Source of the DNA: Diaporthe sp. PMI_573
Lineage: Eukaryota > Ascomycota > Sordariomycetes > Diaporthales > Diaporthaceae
Length of the DNA: 64,000 bases
Direction of reading: 5' to 3'
Assembly: GCA_021399435.1 (NCBI GenBank)
Contig: JAJTUP010000112.1
Span: 109,344 to 173,343, forward strand
Below are positions 11,101-20,976 of the stretch, piece by piece. Within the stretch, counting starts at the first letter, position 1. Every line of letters starts with the position of its first letter. The position numbers and the translations under genes were made by a program. Below the pieces are notes generated by a model that saw only the letters and a program-made list of their open reading frames with translations, did not search any database and was not told where the DNA came from.

Positions 11101-12568
11101 GGCAATAAAGGGGCCTTTTGTCCATCTCGACTACCAATTAATGATCGAGGAGCAGAGGTTCCATGCCGTGCTCACGACTTGGCGCAACTGCCGGGCGATA
11201 CGATCAAGGATAGACCCCGACCAATGCAGGCTTTCCCAGTGGCACAGCAGCTGTGGTTGTGGCCCATTATAGGATGGCAATAAGGGGAAGGGGCTGGGGT
11301 TGGAATCCGTACGTGCTCGACAGTGATGGCGGTCATGAGTGGTCATGTGAGCCCAAAAGTCCGTGGCGGCCGGGGACTTGCAGGTCGACATCCAGATTCA
11401 CACACGGTTGAAGAGCGGCATCATAGCTCAAATCCCTTTTCTCTCCGAGCGAGCCGTTAGCCACCGGACCAATAAGACTGCCACTGTCGTCGGCTGGCTT
11501 GGTGTCGTGAGTGGCAGCCTGTTCACACGGAAGGATGGATGGTGGAGCGGGTGACGGTCCGCACAGGGTTTAAAAAAAGCAAGTCCTGGCTTGTGGCACC
11601 AAGCGAGTTGACGCCACAGGTGACCGGGTGACTGGCTAGACGCCCTCCAGTTAGGTGTTCGCTGGATGTGATCACCTTCGGAGTCCAGGTTGGCATGGGG
11701 TGACGATGTCCATGGCACGCCGCTGAGCCCCTTTTGCTGGCGACCGCAGCTCATAAAGTCGGACACGAGCGGCGACTGGCACTGGCTGACCCAGATGACA
11801 ACCAAAACCTGGGGACGGACGGAAAAGGTATGATTGGATGATAAACACCGGCAGAAGATGAATCTGATCTAATGAGCAGGAAGGAGTGTGCAATTCGAAT
11901 TTTATCGACGAGATGAGGGCAATCTGCCAGGCCGGCGCGGCCGACGATCAGAGCTCCAGGGCCTCCGACAGACCCTGACAACAGGCAAACAAGGCCAGAG
12001 AGACAAGAGAAGACGGAACCCAGGACAAGTAATTCCACGTTCCACGCTGGTTCCCGCTGACACGGCCACTCTCTCCCATTTATCCTCTCCCTCCTCTCCG
12101 CGTGGCACGCCCCGTTGGCCGCGACCCCGGTCTCGCGTGCGACGGGTTAATGACTTGTTCCAACACATCAGAACGACTCGAAACAATCCTTCACGCCCTC
12201 TGGCCCGCACATCTCGGCCGGCACCTGATCGATCCTATGCTAGGCAGAAGGTGCGGATGCTGATAGCCACAACTCGTGCATGGTTCTTCCGCAGAGCCAC
12301 CACGAGTTGTCGTGTGCGACGGGCCCACAACAGCACATACCTGCCGAGCACGCCTAGGTATATCAATTAGCCTCTCGGCAAGCAGCAGGGGCAGGGATCA
12401 CCAATGCATGGCAGTGGGAGCAGCGCACGGACGGCCCTGAGGATCTGCCGCGGCGCTCTCCATACGTCACTCGTCTTATTATTATCCCCCGACCATCCGC
12501 AGATTGCCAGCCCCGACGTCCAACGACACCTCCTGTCCACCGCGACGGTCGCGCGTCGGGGCGCTACC
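8145..12568. other. intergenic desert, no gene recognised
   Basis: About 4.4 kb. Frames of up to 229 codons occur on the minus strand near 8.7-9.4 kb, but they overlap rival frames of similar length and show no domain or motif. Short simple sequences occur, such as a CA-rich tract near 10905-10925 and a G run near 10710. Nothing else is supported. Confidence 0.5.
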
Positions 12569-13945
12569 ATGTCCTCCTCCCCCTCCTCCGCCGCCGCCGC
12601 CGAGTCCAAGCTGTTCCCAAGGTCGGAAGCCAGGAGCCACAATGCTGCCAACCGATGGACAACCCGCATAATCCCCGTTCTTCTCCTCGCGGTTATCGGC
12701 TTCGCCTGCTGGGCCCTCACAAAACCTATTTGCGGTGAGTCTAAACTCTGCCGCGCGCGAACCGCACGGCCAGAAACCTAATGAGAGACGAGACGAGACG
12801 AGAGACATCTGGAGAAGGCTAGGCTGACACGCGGCGTCGCACCCACCCCCAGTTGACTTCTTTATCGCTCGAAACCAGCAGCGCACCGCAATCGCCCTTC
12901 TCGTCCTTCATTACATCTTCCTAATATTAATGCTCGTATGCTACGCCCGTACGCTATACACTGTTACATATAACCCAGGCGTCGTGCCCCTCGAACCGAA
13001 GCTTGGCCTCGAGTCCTTCTACACCCGCGATTTCTACACCTGCCGGAGCGACGGCCTGCCAATCTGGTGCTCCGACTGTCAGAACTGGAAGCCTGATCGG
13101 GCCCACCATTCTGGCGACGTCCAGCGCTGCGTCAAGAAGATGGACCACTACTGTCCTTGGGCCGGGGGCATGATCGGCGAGACGGGTAAGCCTTTCTGAT
13201 AGATGGTTCTCATGGATGATTGTTCACTGGGGAGACATGTCACGAGGATAACACCCGTCGACTCTCGTCCCCGACTCTCCCTTTTGAGGATAATGACTGA
13301 TTTGGCTGTACAGCCTTCAAATTCTTTATACAATTTGTCACATACACCGCTTGCTACTGTATAATTTGCTTATCTGCCGGAGCGTACGTCACCAGGACGT
13401 TTTCCAAGGAAGGCAGAGATGTTTCCGCTCCTTCGATCATCCTAATAGCCTTTTCGGGTTTCTTCGGCTTATTCTCATTCACCATGGCCGCCATGTCACA
13501 CGGCTTTGCCCTCAGCAACATCACAAACATCGAAAACCTGAGTCGGAGGACAAAGGTTCACCAGCTCGCCATCCGGATCCCGCTCAACCAGACACCGCAT
13601 TCTGATAACAGCGCCACGCCGAATGAATACGAGACCATAACTTTCCCCTTGACAAACCCAAACTTTGACGGGAACCAATTCATATACGAAAACCAGAACG
13701 GAGCCAACGGAGCCAACGGAGCCGGCCAGCGTGCCCCGGAGCACAAGTTTGCTATCGTGAAGACCGAGGTAGGCGAGAATCCGTGGGACACGGGGAGCTA
13801 TTACCAGAACTGGAAGTCCGTAATGGGCGACAAAGGCCTCTTCGACTGGCTGCTACCTCTTCGGCTCTCTCCCGTTTGCCATTATAATGGGGAATACCCT
13901 ATGGGTCCGGTCGTGGATAGACTTCGGGAGAAGTTAAGGAAATGA
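12569..13945 (+). CDS. pfa5: palmitoyltransferase PFA5 (DHHC family, DHYC variant)
   Basis: Exons 12569-12734, 12853-13185 and 13314-13945 (GT-AG introns of 118 and 128 bp, both phase 1) give 376 residues. Membrane segments are seen at about 33-50, 66-92 and, after the Cys-rich domain, two more near 168-190 and 205-230. The Cys-rich domain spans about 128-166 ([21 protein letters not shown]), with the catalytic tetrapeptide DHYC at 153-156 followed by PWAGG. Family members S-acylate membrane-associated proteins, the Cys of this motif carrying the palmitate. DHYC instead of DHHC is also found in active Akr1-type enzymes, and CPWAGG is typical of the fungal PFA5 branch. An Asn/Gly/Ala run lies in the C-terminal tail. 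An earlier in-frame ATG at 12404 would add 55 residues, but 12569 leads straight into the expected N terminus. The gene ends 185 bp from the end of the convergent P450. Confidence 0.92.
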
Positions 13946-14130
13946 TACCACTCGAACTGCCCAGATCTTGCCTTGTGCTTTTTCCCCAGTGGGTGAATCG
14001 ATGCGTTCCCGAGCTCCAAGGTCCACTATCACTTCACCGTTTATGTGACCATTCCACTGCCCGTAGATTGCAAAGTTTCTCTTCGCTCGTATAAATCGTG
14101 CTCACAGCATCAAATTTGGAGCATTCTAAC

Positions 14131-15987
14131 CTAGATTGGATTCATGCGAACGAAGCACTGGCATGGGCTGCGGGTTATCTTGGACGACGCGTCGAAATTG
14201 TTCAATTGGTCGGGTATCGGGAGAAGCTCGAAGGTCAGCAACATCACGACAAGCAGGATGCGGAACTGCTGCGTCGCGAATTTTCGACCTATCATCTCTG
14301 TCAGTCCCGCCGGAGAACTTGATCTCGGAGGGGAGGCTCGAGAAGTGTGAGAATGAATGGTCCTTACCGAAACACGCCCTCGCGCCTGCTCCGAAGGCCA
14401 GCCGCGGCAGTGCCTTCGCGTCGAACGACCCGTCAGCCCTCAGCCAGCGCTCCGGGTGGAACTCGTTCATGTCCGTCTGCCATAATGTGCCGTACGCCGT
14501 ATCTGCCCTGCTGCTAACACTCCGCATGGCGTCCGGAACGGCGAAGGGCTTGTGTGCGACGTAGGTGCTGCACACAAGTGTGGCGCCCTTGGGAACGCGG
14601 TGGCCCAGGAGTTCCGCGTCGCAGGCGGCCTCCCGGACGATCTCTGGGATCACGTTGCTCTTGCGCAGCAGCTCCTCGATGGAGGCGTCGAGGTAGGGGA
14701 TGTTGGCGGCGAGGATCGCCTCGACGGGCGGGGTCTGCGGCGAGGACGGGAAGTGCGCCCGCAGCGCGTCGCGCAGCCTTGCTTGCTCGACTGGGGCGTT
14801 GGTGAGCAGCTTCACTGTCCACGACAGGAGGGACGCGGTTGTCTCGTGGCCCTGTTGGGAACAGGTCAGCTCTGCATTATTGGATGAAGACTTCGCCTCT
14901 TTAAACAAACCGGGGCGATTTGGAGTGGACTCACCGATACCAGGAGCAGAAAGAGCTCATCAAACATATCGTCAATTGTCGGCCGGTAGATATCGTCTGG
15001 GGATACCTTCCCGAACCTGCGCAGTGCTCGGTCCAAGGCGCAAACGTCCCGGGCCTTGGCTATTCCCTCGTCGTCTTTCGCGTCGCCGAGGTCAGCGAAA
15101 CGCGCCGCCGATAGCTCGAGCAGCTCGCTCATAAGCCGGCGCGTGGTGGCCCAGTGTCGCCTCCACGTCGGCGTCAGCGACCAGAGAAAATGCAGGACCC
15201 CAGGGATAGGCGACATCAGGGTCGCAGGGATGAGGTCTATGAAATACGTGCCGGCCTCGAACTCCCCGCGCATGGGCGCCACAGCCATCTCGGCCGGCTC
15301 GTCCATCGAGTCGGGCTGCTCGATGGCATGGGCCCACTCGAGGACAATCTCGCGCTCGCTCCTGACGGCGCCGACGTCCGAGCCGAGCAGGACCTTCCAG
15401 ATCACGTCGTAGGTTGCGATCTTGAAGTCGTCCCGGACCCAGAACGGCCTGCCGCCGGCGATGCGGGCCCTCACGCGCCAGAGCTCGACCAGCTCCGAGG
15501 CCGCGCGGTGCATGATTGGCGCGGCTTGGTCGCGCAGGAAGCCGACGCTGATGATGTCACTCCAGAGCCTGACCTGGGCCCTCCACTCGGGGCCCTTGAC
15601 CTTGGCGAGGCTGGACCCGGGCACGATCGGCTTGAAGGGGCGGACGAGCGCGGGGGACTTGTCGAACTCACGCAGCCGGTTCTGTAGCAGGTCCTCGATC
15701 TCGCGCGTGTCGCTGATGTACACCAGCGGCCGCCAGAAGGGCATCAGGAAAAGCTGTATGACGGGGGCCCCGAGCTTCTCGAACTGGGACAGGATCATCC
15801 TCGCCGGGTCCCGGCAGCGCTGCGCCTCAGCCGTGAGCTCGGGCATGTCGCCAAAGAGCCTGCGTGTCGAGTGGGGGTTGTACGGGATGCCACTGTACGG
15901 GCGGCGATGGGTAGCACGATGGTAGAGGTAGGCCAGAAGGGTCAAGATAGGGAGTGCGATCGCGGCGGCTGTGCTGGGGGCTGCCAT
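14131..15987 (-). CDS. cytochrome P450 monooxygenase, microsomal type
   Basis: Exons 15987-14935, 14851-14368 and 14297-14131 (GT-AG introns of 83 and 70 bp) give 567 residues. A membrane anchor lies at about 7-22, followed by a Pro-containing hinge (YSGIPYNPHS). The I-helix oxygen-binding motif GHETT is at 352-356, split from the preceding LLLVS by intron 1. The K-helix ExxR is E411-R414, the PERF-like motif is HPERW (483-487), and the heme loop FGAGARACFG carries the thiolate ligand C511, with intron 2 falling directly after its final Gly. All residues required for an active P450 are present. The protein should sit in the ER membrane and take electrons from a P450 reductase. I cannot assign a CYP family or substrate, and no biosynthetic neighbours occur in the window. 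Confidence 0.93.
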
Positions 15988-17851
15988 GGTGGAGGTTCAT
16001 GATTATGGGCTGGTGGTAGACTACGGATGCTGCCGCGTTTGAGGGTCTTGTTGCACCCAGGATTGTGCTACGAGCGACGGAAGGCCGCAGCAGCATTTTT
16101 ACAGACAGTAGTCCTCTACTGGCCCTGCTTCTAAAAGGCCGGGACAATATCTAGAGCAAGGGTGGGCTTAGTATTGTGCCTCTCATTGCTGTCGCTCACC
16201 ACCGGCGAATCGGCTGCGGCGGCAGCACAAGAAACACCAATGGCCACAGAACGCCGGGGAATTTGATGACAACACGCCGCCAAGTCATCCATCCCATCGT
16301 GACACCAATTTTATAAGCTGACAGCTCTGAAGGAAGCTTGTTGAGTGTGTGCGGTGTAAGTATGAACACAGGGAATGGTAACACACCAGCCGGGGTCGCG
16401 AGAATATTGCTGCGTGCCACAATACGCGCCTCGGCTTCCACTGCATACCAGAAATAAGATTCCTACGTGAAGTCCTGCCACATTTTGTCTTCTGGGGGAG
16501 GGGCGGGCCATTGGCATAAGCAGAGGTCCCCGAAAGGTAATCAATTTCATTAGTGTGATGTTACTCCTTGCCAGTGCTCAAGGCTACCGTCTACTTCGGC
16601 GTCGACTGCAGCTCGTCGCGCGCAGAAAGTCGCAGAAACTTACCCCAGATTATGAGGACCAGGGCAACATACGAGGGAGTCCTTGTTTCCTCTTTTTATT
16701 TCTTCTGTCTTTGGAAAGCCTGGGTCCCATGGCTGAGTTGTGTTGTCTCCGTCATTCGATAGGCAAAACATCCACGGCATACACAAGTAGGTAGGTGGTG
16801 TCCAAAAGGAAAGAATCGGCGGCGGGCAAGGCAGGGGGAAGACCGTCCTGCCAATGGCCCACACGGACTGACACGGGCAGAGCCGCAAAGTATTCAGAGG
16901 CCTGTCGCCTTCCAGAACCTTGGAAGCTTTGTCAAAAATTTGGAATACACACCTGGGCAGGCCCAGCCTTGCGGGTGCCTGGCTGGGACACCTCGTGGCA
17001 AGCCTGCTCTGTCACATACTGCTCACCTCCCGGTCCAGATCTGACCGATTTTCTCCAGCCTTGTGTGCGAAAGCGTTGCTCGTCTTTTCCCCTTCCAACT
17101 TTAGCTTGCTCGCTTCATCCCGCGATGTCCCACACCCTGCTTCGTCGAAACCTGGATGGAGCCTTGTAGGGCCAGCACACCACACCCTTCCGAGGTGGCC
17201 CGGCAGCCTTCGTTGCCACCATAACACACTCTCAAGACCAATTTGGGTAGTATTAAAGGTCGATCATGAAACGAGTCAGAGTGAGCAGGCATAGGTGCGG
17301 GAGTGTCACGGGAAGAAGCACGATGGTTATTGTCGGACAGAGCATCGGCGCGCCGTTAATGATAGAATTCTCCAAGCTGTGCCCTAAGGAAATTAGATAT
17401 TCTTAGACATTTGTCTCCATGTTACCTTCGACATCAAGGAAAAAGCTATCTCAACCACCTGTGTTGGGGCAAACTGGCCTTGCCCGTGGATGGGCAGTCA
17501 AGATCCATCTCAACCGACTTCCTGACTCCCACGGATTGGCAATGGGGATACCGGAGCTGACGCGTCACTAGACCTATGGGCCATTCCGTGAAAAAGGCCC
17601 GAATCCGTCGATCGAAGGGCAGAAGTTCCCTGCTCCGCCGAGGCTCCTGGCAGACTAGGAACATGGACGAGACGCCGTGGAAACCACATTTTGAGTTCGG
17701 CACTATCACAACGGCCCCCAAACGGGTCTCACATGGGTTGCTTTACTAGCAAAAGCATACATACAGCCCTCTCACCCTGGTTCCCTCCTCTCAACCTTCC
17801 ATCATTTGCTCCGGCTCGGTCATCTCCGTGTCACAACCTAGCAGCAGTGGT
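15988..17851. other. intergenic, no gene recognised
   Basis: Upstream region of the P450 and downstream of the small Cys-rich gene at 17852. A short minus-strand frame at 16183-16260 reads CGHWCFLCC but lacks the rest of any Cys-rich pattern. No gene is supported. Confidence 0.5.
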
Positions 17852-18244
17852 CTATGACCCCGTCGCCTTGGTACAACTGCCGCACCTGCCATGGCCGCAG
17901 CTGCTGTCTTCACACCTAGTGCTGTTGCCGCTATTGGGGTTCGAAAGCAACCCCTTGTTTCTCTTGCAAGCACAGCAGTACCAGTTGTTATTGAAGGACT
18001 GCGTGTATGACCTGGTGAGAGGTAGTCAGTGGTCGCTAGTGCCGGCGCGACTTCATCTGCGCGGGGACGGACATATCTTGGGCTGTGGGCCAGCGAAACT
18101 TTTGCTCGATGTAGAATGAAGTGATGGGGTATATTGGTACACAAATGTAGTAAAAGAAGACACTAAGAAGGCGTGACTTGTCGTTGGCGCTTGTCGACGG
18201 TCTGTCGTGATGTTGAGATTTTCCAGCTGATGATCGATGTCCAT
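17852..18244 (-). CDS. small Cys-rich protein (WxCCxC / CGxxRCxxC family), 5' end uncertain
   Basis: The 3' exon, 18011-17852, is convincing. After a branch-like CTGAC and the acceptor CTCACCAG it encodes 52 residues with NNWYCCACKRNKG, then TRCEDSSCGHGRCGSC and a short tail. The pattern W-x-C-C-x-C ... C-x4-C-G-x-x-R-C-x-x-C matches the gene at 7684-8144, and Cys/His pairing suggests zinc binding. The exon needs a donor leaving two bases. One solution starts at ATG 18244 and ends at 18141 (donor GTACCA, 129-bp intron), giving 87 residues; another starts at ATG 18275 and ends at 18100 (donor GTTTCG). Neither donor is strong, so the N terminus is open. The function is unknown. Confidence 0.5.
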
Positions 18245-20976
18245 CGTCCGCAATTCTTGTCGTGATGTCGGCCATCTTATACTCTCGACCTCGGAGCACT
18301 CCTAAGCGTAAGACTCGGTCTGTATAGTGCCTCAGCCCACGATCGCAGACATAATCATAATCATCCTTCCGCGCTGAGACCCGTCAGGTGCCCGGAGTAG
18401 GGCAGCCCCCAGGGCACAAGCGAGATGATCCCGTCGCGTCTCGACGATTCAGAGACTTCGGCGTTGTCGAACCTTCGGGCATACCAAGCCATCTAAGGCT
18501 TAGAGAGGATTCGCATCCGTGAGCAGTACTGCGACGTTGCCTCACCGTTGTTGCTGTGTGCTCCCCACGGTGGGTGACTCAAGAACCTTTCGTGGCCCCA
18601 GGACTCCGCAAAGCGGCTTGGATCGTCGCGGGAGGGAGTCCGGAGAAGGCGTTGAAGGATCCTTCTCGAGGAGGATGTTGGACGACAGAATGTGGTTGGG
18701 CGGGCGGCAAATGAAGCGGGAGGGAGTCAGGGGTGCTTCAACACCGTCGGCGGCGCCGCCCTGCAGCTTGAGAGAGCACCGAGACTATAACGATGCCTGC
18801 TTTCGTCAAAACCTGATAGGTGGTTCTCCCGCTCGTGCGATGTCAGTCGGGAGAGGAAGGGCAAGAATTTGCTTACATGCATAGTGGGCTCCTTTGTGCT
18901 GCGGTGCTCAGCATGAACCACAACACTTTGGGATGAGGGAGCGTTCGGGGGCAATGCTCGGTACGCGAGCCCTCGAGTCGTAAACTGACACCTCTGTTCG
19001 CAGCCTGACTTGCCCGGCAGAGGGGAGCGGGCGTGCGCGGTTCCTCCTCTTCCCCTACTGCATTGTCGGGCTCCTTTGTGTTCATCACATGGGTACACAA
19101 TGCCTGGAATCACATTCGTGATAGGATGTCGAGGCGCCGTTGTTATTACCTGGGGTAACCCAAGTCACCTTGGATAAAAGTACGGGCTTGATTTCCAACC
19201 TGTTTCTCGGCCACCTGATATTGCACTTTGGCTCAAGGCCACCGAGCTGTGGACTAGCAAGCTTCGATCCTCCTTTTAGTATCCGTATCCGACCCAACGA
19301 TACACCCCATAGGAGCAATATGAGACGGACAGAGCCGGGAGCCGAAGATCAAGAGCAACCCCACGGTGCCTCTTTCGAGGGATGATGAAGACACGAGGAG
19401 AGCCGGGTACACACAGCCTTGCCATGAGATATGACGCCAGCACTCACCGCAAGCTTACAGATTTGCATGACACTACATGCGAGTCCCGGTCCCGCGAGGG
19501 AGGAGCGGCTGATCTCTTCAATAATTATAGTGCAAACGGTCGCCCAGCCTGTCGTAGCTTTGTTTGACCGTGGTCCCGCGATGTCAAGACATCCAGCAAG
19601 TCGATACAACGGGGGAGGAACGGGCGAGGCTTGTAGTGGATCGCACTGCCTATAATAAGCAGAGGTCAGCAGGCGATTACTGAGGGTAATTGTACGATAT
19701 GGAGCGAGCATTGGAGGAACCAGATTTTACCCCATGGGGCTTGGTGAGCCATGCGCCTTCCCGTCTCCCCGGAGCAACAGCTTCATTACCAGTGCCCGAT
19801 GGCCCGCGATGGACAGTCACAGACGACGTAGAATCTGCCCGGCGAGGTTTCAAGGCGCCAGTAAAGCGGCGGAGTAATTCTGTGGGCCACGCTCTCCCGC
19901 CCTATAAAACCGAAGAAAGAAGAAAGGCGAGGAGTCAAGGATCCTCCCGCAAAGTCGCCCGGCCTACAGTGGTCAGATGAATAGAAACAAGAACAAACCA
20001 CCAAAGAGGGGCGTTGTATGAGATAGTCTCACGCATCCTGAAGGTGCGGGGAATCCTCGTTCTCTTGCTATTAAGCCATGGCTGGAGTTCTCAGAAGACC
20101 TCTGTGGCGGTTCGACGCCATGGCGCAACTGGACAGTGCACGAAGACTTCGAGGCACCCGCCCAGTTATCCCGGTTCTGGTTGTTGCACCGGAGAGGAGC
20201 AGGTCAGCCTGGGATATCAAGGCTTCCAGCTGGGACAGCGGCATGGTATCATGTCGCTCGCAGACATAGATGCCTTCTCAGCTAGAAAGGATCTGCTGCC
20301 GACACTGCTCAAAGTAGGTTGATGGCTGCGTGCCACGTCAAACGACAGCTTCTAAAAGCAATGCAACTTGACGCCCCAGATTAGGTCGCTTCCCGCGCGC
20401 AGTATAATGCAACGGCAGGCTGGTGTGCATCTAGGCGTGCCAGGCCAGACAAGACAGGGTTGTATCAGCCAGCAGCCAGCAGCCAGCAGCCAGCAGCCAG
20501 CAGCCGTTCTCCACGGCGCCCCGAACTTGAGCGCGGGACGCCGGGCAGCACCCATCCGGGTGTCGTTGCTCGGGGTAATAAAGAAGAGAGTGACAGGAGA
20601 GCCGCACACGGGGAAAGCTGCACGCAGGAGGCCCCTAGCAGCGACAGTGCAATGGCATGGAGTCTCGAGAAAGGTTCACCGAATCGAGCAATGGCTAGCA
20701 CAAATGTACGTATGTGGCGTGCGCGTGCAGGAGCCTGCTGCACGACATCCTCGTCCAGATCATCATGGCCGGCATTATGCCAACTGCGACAATCGAGCTG
20801 TGCATGTCCAAACGGACGGTTCTCGCACTGGCCAGGCACTAACAACAAAGCGTGCAACCGCCAAGCACTTGTGTTAAAGCGCGGGAGCAGGCTCCCCCTG
20901 ACATGGAAGCTAGCGCTGTGGTTCACGGGTTGACGCGATTGATATCGCCATTCTACCGCGCCGACAAGGCCAGCGA
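18245..20976. other. intergenic, no gene recognised
   Basis: About 2.7 kb between the small Cys-rich gene and DNA polymerase eta. It holds a 7-bp tandem repeat near 20.47 kb. Short frames on both strands have no recognisable content. Confidence 0.5.
20466..20505. repeat. 7-bp tandem repeat (CAGCCAG)n
   Basis: Nearly six perfect head-to-tail copies of CAGCCAG, about 470 bp upstream of the polymerase eta start codon. Confidence 0.9.

Noticed and set aside
10833..11105. Cys-rich minus-strand frame (FCPNCMLRCVCVGGC)
   Set aside because: The Cys residues are produced by a CA/TG simple repeat; spacing does not fit any domain.
16183..16260. Minus-strand CGHWCFLCC as a third Cys-rich gene
   Set aside because: There is no upstream WxCCxC half, no acceptor site in the right place, and a stop lies shortly on both sides.
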